From contig JAZLHW010000117.1 of NCBI GenBank assembly GCA_045617105.1, forward strand, positions 1-13,193: 13,193 bases of DNA, given 5' to 3'. This document shows positions 1-6,740 of the stretch, piece after piece. Position 1 is the first letter of the stretch; each line of letters opens with the position of its first letter. The DNA comes from CALELM01 sp045617105 (GTDB lineage Bacteria > Bacillota > Negativicutes > Selenomonadales > Selenomonadaceae). The position numbers and the translations under genes were made by a program. The notes below the pieces were generated by a model, which was not told the DNA's origin, made no database searches, and saw only the letters and a list, made by a program, of their open reading frames with translations.

Positions 1-19
1 AGGTTCTTGTTTCCCTTTT

Positions 20-75
20 CTATGCAAAAGCCTTCCATGCACTGATTGAGTGTGTGGAAGGCTTTTTTTGCATAG
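20..75 (+). terminator. Strong intrinsic terminator of an upstream gene outside the window
   Basis: The arms at 30-37 and 55-62 (GCCTTCCA / TGGAAGGC) pair perfectly, an inner CACT/AGTG pair extends the hairpin, and a run of seven T follows. CTATGC and GCATAG flank the structure, so the inverted repeat reaches further out. The T run is on the plus strand and the minus-strand side has only four T. It therefore most likely ends a plus-strand gene that lies left of the window and converges on the ilv-leu operon. Confidence 0.85.
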
Positions 76-140
76 GGGACAGAATAATTGTAACTAGAAT
101 TTAAAATACCCTTTATCCATATCGGCAACTCCTTTTGTGT

Positions 141-180
141 ACAAAACAGCCACACCCTTTATTTTTAAAGGATGTGGCTG
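141..180 (-). terminator. Terminator of the ilv-leu operon
   Basis: Arms 147-161 and 166-180 form a 15-pair stem with a TTTT loop when read on the plus strand. One position is a C/A mismatch on the plus strand but a U-G wobble in minus-strand RNA, which points to use by minus-strand transcripts. It is followed on the minus strand by TTTTGT (146-141). It starts three bases after the ilvB stop codon, so it is the natural end of the operon. Confidence 0.88.
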
Positions 181-183
181 CTT

Positions 184-1848
184 TTATTTAAACTCTACAA
201 ATTCATCAATACGAGCGCCGCCTTTTATCATCGGCTCTACGAAGCTTCGCCAAACGTTCATAACTATAACCCGAGGCTCGTCCTGTGCTTCCATTGCCTT
301 GCGGAAAGCTTCAACAAATTCTTCTTGGGTCGAAACGACCTCTGCCGTAATGCCAAAACTCCTCGCATAAGCAGCATAATCCATGGAATAATCAAATTCG
401 CAGGCAATATAACGCTCCTTGTACATAACTTTCTGAAGCTGCCGTATCATACCTAAACTCGTGTTGTTCACGACAATGGAAATAACAGGAAGCTTCAACC
501 TCGCAATCGTATAGTATTCATTTCCTGTCATCTTGATACCGCCGTCTCCCGACACATGAACCATGCGGCGAGTCTTTCCAAAATACTTTTGCGCTCCCAT
601 CGCTGCCGGAAGCCCGAACCCCATCGTCCCTAAACCGCCTGACGTGAGCCATGTACGAGGCTCCTCCAAACGAAGATGAAGGGCGGCCCACATTTGATGC
701 TGACCAACATCCGTAGCAAATGCAAAGGACTTGCCAGCGGTTGCTTTTGCCACCTGATGCATCGCCCAAGGAACGGTCAGCCTATCTACATGGTAATCAT
801 AATCATACTCTTCTTCCCAGGAACCGATCTGTTTCCACCAGTCCGCACGGTCATCCCCCGCCTCATGGCGCATCAACAGTCCCAGAATAGTTTTCATATC
901 TCCGGCAAGCCCCAAGCTGCCAGCAACGTTCTTGTCAATTTCCGCTGGATCGATATCAATGTGAATAAATTTCGTATTAGACGTATACTTGCTAAGTGTC
1001 CCCGTCTGCCGATCGCCAAATCTGCTGCCAATGGCAATCACAAGGTCAGCAGCTGCTACCGCATGATTTGCAGCTTTCTTTCCATGCATGCCCGCAAACC
1101 CCAACGATTGCGGATGCGATCTGGGAATTGCCCCCAGTCCCATCAGTGTATGCACAACAGGCAGTCGATATTTCTCAACAAAGGTCACGACATCCTTGGA
1201 TGCCCCTGCCGAAATAACGCCCCCACCGACAATAACCACAGGTCTCTTGGCACGAGCGATTTCCTCTGCCGCCTCAGCTGCACAAATAAGGAAATCCGCA
1301 TCCGGCTTCCCCGGTACATGCACAGTTGCATCCGCCTCTTGATAAGATACCTCCATGAAGAACACATTCCTCGGAATATCTATCAAAACAGGACCTGGTC
1401 TTCCCTTGCGGGCAATTTCAAACGCCTGACGAATCGTATCCACAAGCTGCTTAGGATCCTTTACTTTAAAATTGTGTTTCGTGACTGGCATAGTGACATC
1501 CAAGATATCAATCTCTTGAAATGCATCCCGCCCAAGCAAGGTCGTATCCACCTGACCTGTAATAGCCACCACAGGAATTGAATCCATAAAAGCCGTAGCC
1601 AGTCCTGTCACAAGATTCGTAGCACCCGGACCAGAAGTAGCAATGCATACCCCAACCTTTCCAGAAGCACGTGCATAACCATCTGCCGCATGTGCCGCAT
1701 TCTGTTCATGCGTCACCAGAACCTGCTCTATCTTTTTTTCATCGTAAAGCGCATCATACAATGGCAAAATCATCCCGCCTGGATAACCAAAAACGGTGTC
1801 AACGCCCTGCTCCAAAAGACATTTCACTACTGCTTGAGCACCCTTCAT
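184..1848 (-). CDS. ilvB: Acetohydroxyacid (acetolactate) synthase, large catalytic subunit
   Basis: ThDP-dependent enzyme that condenses two pyruvates to acetolactate, or pyruvate with 2-ketobutyrate, the first common step of valine, leucine and isoleucine synthesis. 554 aa. The N-terminal pyrimidine-binding domain carries GYPGG (21-25) and the catalytic Glu48 in THEQNAAHAADGYAR. The middle FAD/Rossmann-type domain spans about 190-330. The C-terminal ThDP domain has GDG at 434-436 and NN at 461-462, the expected metal-ThDP spacing. DAFQEIDILDVTMPVTKHN (108-126) is typical of biosynthetic AHAS. The ATG at 1848 is preferred over an in-frame GTG at 1857, because AGGAG (1861-1857) is 8 bases before the ATG and overlaps the GTG. 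It is the last gene of the operon, starting 19 bases after the leuB stop. Its partner subunit gene ilvN is the first gene, about 4.7 kb away. Family assignment is firm; that it pairs with this IlvN is inferred. Confidence 0.95.
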   Translation of the reverse strand: MKGAQAVVKCLLEQGVDTVFGYPGGMILPLYDALYDEKKIEQVLVTHEQNAAHAADGYARASGKVGVCIATSGPGATNLVTGLATAFMDSIPVVAITGQVDTTLLGRDAFQEIDILDVTMPVTKHNFKVKDPKQLVDTIRQAFEIARKGRPGPVLIDIPRNVFFMEVSYQEADATVHVPGKPDADFLICAAEAAEEIARAKRPVVIVGGGVISAGASKDVVTFVEKYRLPVVHTLMGLGAIPRSHPQSLGFAGMHGKKAANHAVAAADLVIAIGSRFGDRQTGTLSKYTSNTKFIHIDIDPAEIDKNVAGSLGLAGDMKTILGLLMRHEAGDDRADWWKQIGSWEEEYDYDYHVDRLTVPWAMHQVAKATAGKSFAFATDVGQHQMWAALHLRLEEPRTWLTSGGLGTMGFGLPAAMGAQKYFGKTRRMVHVSGDGGIKMTGNEYYTIARLKLPVISIVVNNTSLGMIRQLQKVMYKERYIACEFDYSMDYAAYARSFGITAEVVSTQEEFVEAFRKAMEAQDEPRVIVMNVWRSFVEPMIKGGARIDEFVEFK

Positions 1849-1856
1849 GCCAGCCA

Positions 1857-1861
1857 CTCCT
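1857..1861 (-). promoter_or_regulatory. Ribosome binding site deciding the ilvB start
   Basis: AGGAG on the minus strand lies 8 bases before the ATG at 1848. The longer in-frame GTG start at 1857 would overlap this site, so the ATG is the better start. Confidence 0.75.
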
Positions 1862-1867
1862 CACTCA

Positions 1868-2935
1868 TTAAATTCTTTCGCAAATGACCTTCGTTGTCTC
1901 TTCCGTAGTTACCTTTTGGAAGCCTTCCTTCCAAAGATCTGCCGTGCGATATCCATTTGCAAGAGTCTTGTCTACTGCTGCTTCAATCGCCTGTGCAGCC
2001 TTCTCCTCATGCAACGAATATCTCAGCAGCATAGCAGCCGACAAAACAGTTCCCATCGGATTTGCAATGCCTTTCCCTGCAATATCTGGCGCAGATCCAT
2101 GAATTGGCTCATAAAGGCTCGTACATTCTCCAATGCTTGCCGATGGCATCATACCAATAGACCCACCAATAACAGCAGCTTCATCACTCAGAATATCCCC
2201 AAAAAGATTTCCCGTGACAATGACATCAAACTGTGCCGGACGAACTGCCAACTGCATTGCACAATTATCCACATAGAGATTATTCAGCTCAACATCCTTG
2301 TATTCCTCAGCAACCTTCGCAACGGTGCGGCGCCAAAGCCGAGACGTTGCCAAGACATTTGCCTTATCCACAGATGTTACCTTTCCTCTGCGAAGCCTTG
2401 CCGTTTCAAAGGCCAATCTTGTAATACGCTCCACCTCTGGAACGGAATAATTCTCCAGATCCCATGCACGCTCATGCCCGTCCTTCATTTCCGATTCGCA
2501 ACGGTCGCCAAAGTAAATTCCACCGACCAATTCCCGAACGATAACCATATCTGAGCCTTTGACAAGCTCCGGCTTCAAGGGAGAATACTCTACCAATGCA
2601 TCTGCGACCTTGACCGGACGCAGGTTTGCATAAAGTGAAAGTCCCTTGCGAAGTCCGAGAATTGCTTTCTCTGGACGCAAAGACGGCTCTACATTGTCCC
2701 ACTTATCGCCTCCGACAGCACCAAAGAGAACCGCATCTGCTGCCTTGCATGCCTCCAAAGTTTCGTTGGGAAGCGGTGTTCCAAATTTATCATAAGCCGT
2801 ACCGCCTGCATCATGGTACTCATAGGAAAGCCCTATTTGGAACTTTTCGTCTACCTTTTTTAATACCTCAACTGCCGAATCCGTAATTTCCTTGCCAATG
2901 CCGTCACCAGGAATCACAACAATTTTCTTTGCCAT
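1868..2935 (-). CDS. leuB: 3-isopropylmalate dehydrogenase
   Basis: NAD-dependent oxidative decarboxylation of 3-isopropylmalate to 2-ketoisocaproate, third step of the leucine branch, in the cytoplasm. 355 aa, the usual length. The N-terminus has PGDGIG (9-14). Expected substrate and metal residues are visible: Arg96 and Arg106 around RKGLSLYANLRPV, Arg135 and Tyr141 in RELVGGIYFGDR, Lys191, and Asp224, Asp248 and Asp252 (GNLFGDILSDEAA). The NAD loop EPIHGSAPDIAGKGIANP (276-293) has the Asp284 typical of NAD-preferring IPMDH. The ATG at 2935 follows an AGGAG-containing purine-rich site. It is fifth in the operon, separated from leuD by 182 bases holding a possible RNA structure, and followed closely by ilvB. 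Confidence 0.97.
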   Translation of the reverse strand: MAKKIVVIPGDGIGKEITDSAVEVLKKVDEKFQIGLSYEYHDAGGTAYDKFGTPLPNETLEACKAADAVLFGAVGGDKWDNVEPSLRPEKAILGLRKGLSLYANLRPVKVADALVEYSPLKPELVKGSDMVIVRELVGGIYFGDRCESEMKDGHERAWDLENYSVPEVERITRLAFETARLRRGKVTSVDKANVLATSRLWRRTVAKVAEEYKDVELNNLYVDNCAMQLAVRPAQFDVIVTGNLFGDILSDEAAVIGGSIGMMPSASIGECTSLYEPIHGSAPDIAGKGIANPMGTVLSAAMLLRYSLHEEKAAQAIEAAVDKTLANGYRTADLWKEGFQKVTTEETTKVICERI

Positions 2936-3029
2936 TCTATCCTACTCCTATTTTAAGGCACCTCAAAAATTTCGACTGTCTCCATCTTGTCGATCTTTTC
3001 CCATCATATCTTATTAAAAATACTTGAAA

Positions 3030-3098
3030 AGACCTCCTGTATTCCCTGCGTTTTTAGTTTCATCTGACGAAAAATCTCTAAACGCTCTGAATAGGTCT
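3030..3098 (-). other. Nested inverted repeat in the leuD-leuB gap (possible structured RNA or attenuator)
   Basis: The 182-base gap 2936-3117 contains no ORF I would call. On the minus strand AGACCT (3098-3093) pairs with AGGTCT (3035-3030). Inside it ATTC pairs with GAAT and CGTTT (3084-3080) with AAACG (3053-3049), and the central loop contains a small TTTCG/TGAAA stem. The outer arm is followed by TTTTC, only a weak U tract. It could slow or partly end transcription before leuB and ilvB, or be a processing or stability element. The pairing is seen; the function is inferred. Confidence 0.35.
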
Positions 3099-3117
3099 AG
3101 TTTTCGAAGACTGCCCT

Positions 3118-3603
3118 TTACTTACTTTTAATGTAATTGACTAATCCGCCAGCCTTTGCGATCTCCTGTATAAAGCCAGGAAGCGGACGTGCATGAAACA
3201 CATCTCCAGTCGTCAAGTTTTCAATTTCACCCGTGGAAGTATCAACACGAAGCTGGTCATCTGCATGAATCTTTTCTACATCATCACCAATTTCAAGAAG
3301 CGGCAGACCTATATTGATACCATTTCTATAAAAAATACGTGCAAAGCTCGCAGCAATCACCACAGGAACGCCAGAAGCCTTGATGGAGATTGGTGCGTGT
3401 TCACGAGAAGATCCGCAGCCAAAATTCTTGCCGCCCACCATAATGTCTCCTGCCTTGACGTTTTGAGAGAATGTCTCATCTATGTCCACCATGCAATGAC
3501 TTGCCAGTTCCTTGGGATCGAAGGAATTCAAATAACGTGCCGGAATGATAACGTCCGTATCCACATTGTCGCCGTAGCGCCAAACCTTTCCCTCAAAGCT
3601 CAT
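3118..3603 (-). CDS. leuD: 3-isopropylmalate dehydratase, small subunit
   Basis: Small swivel-domain subunit of isopropylmalate isomerase. With LeuC it moves the hydroxyl of 2-isopropylmalate to give 3-isopropylmalate. 161 aa, the short form that goes with short LeuC of clostridial and archaeal type. Visible marks are NVDTDVIIPARYL (13-25), GKNFGCGSSREHAP (58-71), the strongly conserved aconitase swivel motif, and YRNGINIGLPLLE (92-104). The ATG at 3603 lies one base after the leuC TGA (TGAgATG), with AGGAGG 9 bases upstream inside the leuC end. This favours coupled translation and 1:1 production. A homoaconitase small subunit looks similar, but the leu context settles the call. Confidence 0.96.
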   Translation of the reverse strand: MSFEGKVWRYGDNVDTDVIIPARYLNSFDPKELASHCMVDIDETFSQNVKAGDIMVGGKNFGCGSSREHAPISIKASGVPVVIAASFARIFYRNGINIGLPLLEIGDDVEKIHADDQLRVDTSTGEIENLTTGDVFHARPLPGFIQEIAKAGGLVNYIKSK

Positions 3604-3604
3604 C

Positions 3605-4867
3605 TCACTCTACCTCCTCAGGCGTAGAAATACGTCCCGTAATTGCACTGGCCGCTGCCACATGCGGACCTGCCAAGTAAACCTCGCTCTTTACATGTCC
3701 CATCCGTCCGACGAAATTGCGGTTTGTCGTAGAAACACAGCGTTCACCAGCAGAGAGTATCCCCATATGCCCTCCCATGCATGGACCACAGGTAGGAACA
3801 CTGACAGCACAGCCTGCATCAATGAACGTATCCAAATAGCCAAGACGCATAGCTTCCTTGTATACCCACTGGCTCCCTGGAATAACAATGCAGCGCACAT
3901 CGGGATGAACCTTATGCCCTTTAAATATTTTTGCCGCAATCTCCAAGTCTTCAAGGCGGCCATTAGTACAAGAACCCAAAACCACTTGGTCGATCTTGAT
4001 AGGCTCTCCAATATCAGCAACTGCCTTTGTATTGCCAGGAAGGTGAGGAAATGCCACCACAGGCTTAAGCGCGGAAAGATTGATCTCCACAGTACAGCAG
4101 TACTGTGCATCTGGATCCGATTTCACTGGCTCATACGGCTGCTGAACGCGGCCGTCCACATATTCCTTCGTAACCTCGTCAAACGGGAAAATTCCATTTT
4201 TCCCACCAGCCTCAATAGCCATATTTGCAATCGTGAAGCGATCCGCCATAGTCAGGCTGGCAACTCCGTCTCCCGTAAATTCAAGAGACTTGTAAAGTGC
4301 ACCATCTACACCGATCATGCCAATCAAAGTAAGGATAACGTCCTTTCCATTGACATTTTCCGGCTTCTCACCCGTCAAATGAACATTGATCGACTCCGGC
4401 ACCTTGAACCATGCTTCTCCCGTTGCCATGCTGACAGCCAAATCGGTCTGACCTACACCAGTCGAGAAGCCATTTACTGCACCATAAGTGCAGGTATGGG
4501 AATCTGCCCCGATCGTCAACATGCCGGGACCAACCAATCCCATTTCCGGCAAAATGACATGCTCAATGCCGACACGACCTGCTTCAAAATAATTAACAAG
4601 GTTATGCTTTTTTGAGAAATCACGAACTGCCTTTGCCAAGTCAGCACTTTTGATATCCTTGGCAGGCTGGAAATGATCCGGAACCAATGCAATTTTTGCA
4701 CGATCAAACACCGGCCTGTCCAGCTTTTCAAATTCCTTGATGGCAGGAGGTGCCGTAATGTCATTGGCAAGCACCATATCCAGCTTGCACATGATGAGCT
4801 GCCCAGGCTCCACAAAATCCAGCCCTGCATGTTTAGCGAGAATCTTCTCACTCATATTCATACCCAT
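3605..4867 (-). CDS. leuC: 3-isopropylmalate dehydratase, large subunit
   Basis: Iron-sulfur catalytic subunit of isopropylmalate isomerase in leucine synthesis. 420 aa, the clostridial/archaeal length rather than the roughly 466 aa of enterobacterial LeuC. The 4Fe-4S ligands are Cys300 (GSCTNGR) and Cys360 and Cys363 (PTCGPCMGG). The N-terminal domain has GADSHTCTYGA (120-130), conserved in the aconitase superfamily. The ATG at 4867 is chosen because GGGAG lies 7 bases upstream; ATGs at codons 3 and 5 are further away. It is third in the operon, 124 bases after ilvC, a gap containing a terminator-like hairpin, and one base before leuD. Confidence 0.96.
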   Translation of the reverse strand: MGMNMSEKILAKHAGLDFVEPGQLIMCKLDMVLANDITAPPAIKEFEKLDRPVFDRAKIALVPDHFQPAKDIKSADLAKAVRDFSKKHNLVNYFEAGRVGIEHVILPEMGLVGPGMLTIGADSHTCTYGAVNGFSTGVGQTDLAVSMATGEAWFKVPESINVHLTGEKPENVNGKDVILTLIGMIGVDGALYKSLEFTGDGVASLTMADRFTIANMAIEAGGKNGIFPFDEVTKEYVDGRVQQPYEPVKSDPDAQYCCTVEINLSALKPVVAFPHLPGNTKAVADIGEPIKIDQVVLGSCTNGRLEDLEIAAKIFKGHKVHPDVRCIVIPGSQWVYKEAMRLGYLDTFIDAGCAVSVPTCGPCMGGHMGILSAGERCVSTTNRNFVGRMGHVKSEVYLAGPHVAAASAITGRISTPEEVE

Positions 4868-4911
4868 AAAAACACTCCCTGGTAGAAAACTTTAAAAATT
4901 CCTCTCATCAT

Positions 4912-4950
4912 CAGCAAAAACGACTTACACTTAGAAGCATAAGCCGTTTT
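4912..4950 (-). terminator. Possible intra-operon terminator or attenuator between ilvC and leuC
   Basis: On the minus strand AAAACGGCTTA (4950-4940) pairs with TAAGTCGTTTT (4927-4917) around a 12-base loop, and the tract ends as TTTTTGCTG. The one imperfect position is C/A on the plus strand but a G-U wobble in minus-strand RNA, as expected for a structure kept in the transcript. The GC content is low, so termination would be partial. The loop can also pair in another register (CTTA with the nearer TAAG), leaving room for alternative folds. Confidence 0.45.
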
Positions 4951-4991
4951 AAACTGACTAAGACACGTTATCCCGTTGTCTATCCCTATAA

Positions 4992-6005
4992 TTAGAACTG
5001 CAGATCCTTCTTGTCCTTCAACCAAGACATCATACCGCGAAGCTCAGCACCAACCTTCTCAATTGGATGCTCTGCATGGATACGACGCTGTGCAAGGAAG
5101 TTTGCACGACCTGCTGCACGGTTTTCAAGAAGCCAGTTGCGAGCAAACGTACCATCCTGAATTTCCGTCAATGCCTTCTTCATTTCTGCCTTGACAGCTG
5201 GAGTAATGATACGAGGACCCGTCATATAATCGCCATACTCAGCCGTATCACTGATGGAGCGGCGCATCTTTGCCATACCGCCCTCATACATGAGGTCAAC
5301 GATCAGCTTCATTTCGTGGAAGCATTCAAAATACGCCATCTCCGGCTTGTAGCCTGCCTCAACAAGAGTCTCATAGCCTGCCTGGATCAGATGCGTCACA
5401 CCACCGCAAAGAACGACCTGCTCACCAAAGAGATCTGTTTCCGTCTCATCCTTGAAGGTCGTCTGGATAGCACCGGAACGAGTACCGCCGATACCCTTTG
5501 CATAAGCAAGTGCAATGTCAAAGCCCTTGCCGGAAGCATCCTGCTCAATAGCAAATACTACCGGAACTCCGCCGCCTTCCGTATAAGTACGGCGAACGAG
5601 ATGTCCAGGTCCCTTTGGAGCAACCATGAATACATCAACATCAGCCGGAGGAACGATCTGCTGGAAATGAATATTAAAGCCATGAGCAAAAGCAAGCGCA
5701 CTGCCCGACTTGAGGTTTGGAGCAATCTCAGACTTGTAGACATCTGCCTGTTTCTCGTCCGGAATAAGGATCATCGTGATGTCTGCGCCCTTAACAGCCT
5801 CAGCAACTGGGAGAACCTTCAAGCCATGGCTCTCAGCAATAGCCTTGGACTTGCTGCCCTCATAAAGACCGACCACAACGTTCACGCCGCTCTCCTTCAA
5901 GTTCAATGCATGTGCATGACCCTGACTGCCATAACCAATAACAGCAACCGTCTTGCCATTCATAAGCTCCCAGTTAACATCCTGATCATAATAAGTTTTT
6001 GCCAT
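4992..6005 (-). CDS. ilvC: Ketol-acid reductoisomerase (class I)
   Basis: Mg-dependent isomerisation and NAD(P)H reduction of 2-acetolactate or 2-aceto-2-hydroxybutyrate to dihydroxy acids, second common step of branched-chain amino acid synthesis. 337 aa, the short class I form. The Rossmann motif GYGSQGHAHALNL spans 24-36. Catalytic and metal residues are His108, Asp191 and Glu195 (DETETDLFGE), and Glu227 and Glu231 (ECFHE). In the cofactor loop the usual Arg-Lys of GLRKGS is Tyr48-Glu49 (GLYEGSKS), which suggests altered cofactor preference. The ATG at 6005 follows AGGAGAG. An upstream in-frame extension to 6062 only runs over the end of ilvN and lacks family similarity. It overlaps ilvN by 20 bases, so translation is probably coupled. 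Confidence 0.97.
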   Translation of the reverse strand: MAKTYYDQDVNWELMNGKTVAVIGYGSQGHAHALNLKESGVNVVVGLYEGSKSKAIAESHGLKVLPVAEAVKGADITMILIPDEKQADVYKSEIAPNLKSGSALAFAHGFNIHFQQIVPPADVDVFMVAPKGPGHLVRRTYTEGGGVPVVFAIEQDASGKGFDIALAYAKGIGGTRSGAIQTTFKDETETDLFGEQVVLCGGVTHLIQAGYETLVEAGYKPEMAYFECFHEMKLIVDLMYEGGMAKMRRSISDTAEYGDYMTGPRIITPAVKAEMKKALTEIQDGTFARNWLLENRAAGRANFLAQRRIHAEHPIEKVGAELRGMMSWLKDKKDLQF

Positions 6006-6522
6006 AGTATTCTCTCTCCTCACAATGTTCATAAATTGTATGTTCACCACGTTCCAGCGCAATCAGGCCGGTTCGGATGACTTCAACAATACCATACGGT
6101 GCAAGCAGGCGCATAAACGCAGTTACCTTCTCATCATCACCCGTAATCTCAAAAATCAAGGTCGTCGGTTTTACATCAACAACATGTGCACGGAAAAGTT
6201 CTGCCATTTTCAGTACATCCAAGCGATTCGTGTCATCCGCCTTGACCTTAATGAGCGTCATTCCCCGATGCACTGCCGTAGCTGGATCAAGACGCTGAAC
6301 TGCACGGACTACCGGCATCTTCTCCAACTGCTTGATCATCTGCTCCACGAGATTCTCATCCCCATGAACAACGATCGTAATACGAGAAAATTCCGGCGAC
6401 TGCGTAACACCGACAGACAAGCTGTCAATATTGAACTCACGCCTTGAGAACATGCTGACTACTCGAACCAATACACCTGTTTGGTTTTCCACAAACACTG
6501 ACAAAACATGCTTCATTTGCAC
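5986..6522 (-). CDS. ilvN: Acetohydroxyacid synthase, small regulatory subunit
   Basis: Regulatory subunit that activates IlvB and confers valine feedback inhibition. 178 aa, the full two-domain length. An N-terminal ACT domain (about 4-75) includes NQTGVLVRVVSMFSRREFN and NIDSLSVG, and a C-terminal domain (about 85-165) is typical of bacterial IlvN/IlvH. A GTG at 6522 sits 7 bases after AGGAGG. The ATG two codons later (6516) is 13 bases away, so GTG is probably the true start, though both give nearly the same protein. It is the first gene of the operon, about 27 bases after the predicted transcription start. It overlaps ilvC by 20 bases. ilvB is not adjacent, as is usual, but lies at the far end of the operon. 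Confidence 0.95.
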   Translation of the reverse strand: MQMKHVLSVFVENQTGVLVRVVSMFSRREFNIDSLSVGVTQSPEFSRITIVVHGDENLVEQMIKQLEKMPVVRAVQRLDPATAVHRGMTLIKVKADDTNRLDVLKMAELFRAHVVDVKPTTLIFEITGDDEKVTAFMRLLAPYGIVEVIRTGLIALERGEHTIYEHCEEREYYGKNLL

Positions 6523-6529
6523 CGGTCTC

Positions 6530-6535
6530 CCTCCT
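6530..6535 (-). promoter_or_regulatory. Ribosome binding site favouring the GTG start of ilvN
   Basis: Perfect AGGAGG on the minus strand, 7 bases from GTG at 6522 and 13 from ATG at 6516. The spacing decides for GTG. Confidence 0.7.
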
Positions 6536-6555
6536 CAAAGATTAAAACCTTGTAT

Positions 6556-6584
6556 AGTATACCATGTATTCAGAATTGTTTCAA
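6556..6584 (-). promoter_or_regulatory. Promoter of the ilv-leu operon
   Basis: On the minus strand TTGAAA (6584-6579) and TATACT (6561-6556) are 17 bases apart, close to the housekeeping sigma consensus. Transcription would begin near 6549, leaving a leader of about 27 bases, too short for a T-box or peptide attenuator. Palindromes overlap the -10 (6552-6562, GTATAGTATAC) and the spacer (6568-6576, ATTCAGAAT), so control by a DNA-binding repressor is plausible. The promoter call is strong; the operators are inferred. Confidence 0.75.
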
Positions 6585-6683
6585 TGGGAAGTTTGCAAAT
6601 ATGTATACATTATTGGTTCCAAATCTCTGTTTCTCAATGTTTTCTGTAACATATCCTTATTTTTCCATAATTATCAGACAATG

Positions 6684-6711
6684 CAGACAGCAAGCAATTC
6701 ACAAATATGAT
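6684..6711 (+). promoter_or_regulatory. Possible mutY promoter
   Basis: CAGACA (6684-6689) and TATGAT (6706-6711) are 16 bases apart. A second overlapping TATGAT is at 6711-6716, so the exact -10 is uncertain. It lies in the divergent 218-base gap between ilvN and mutY. Confidence 0.4.
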
Positions 6712-6740
6712 ATGATGAATAAAAAAGGAGTATAGGAAAA

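Noticed and set aside
676..1581. Long plus-strand ORF (301 codons) opposite ilvB
   Set aside because: It lies fully antisense to ilvB, has no recognisable domain, and is rich in Cys, His and Arg as expected for a shadow of a real gene.
3662..4615. Long plus-strand ORF (317 codons) opposite leuC
   Set aside because: Antisense shadow of leuC with no family resemblance and no ribosome site of note.
6005..6062. Longer ilvC start giving a 356-residue protein
   Set aside because: The added 19 residues lie over the ilvN 3' end and do not match the family. AGGAGAG before the ATG at 6005 gives the standard MAK start.
5067..6080. Long plus-strand ORF (337 codons) opposite ilvC
   Set aside because: It mirrors ilvC almost exactly in length and phase, has no domain signature, and has a composition typical of a reverse-strand shadow.
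6523..6740. T-box riboswitch leader for the ilv-leu operon
   Set aside because: I see no AGGGTGGNACCGCG-like sequence on the minus strand, and the promoter at 6556-6584 leaves only about 27 leader bases.
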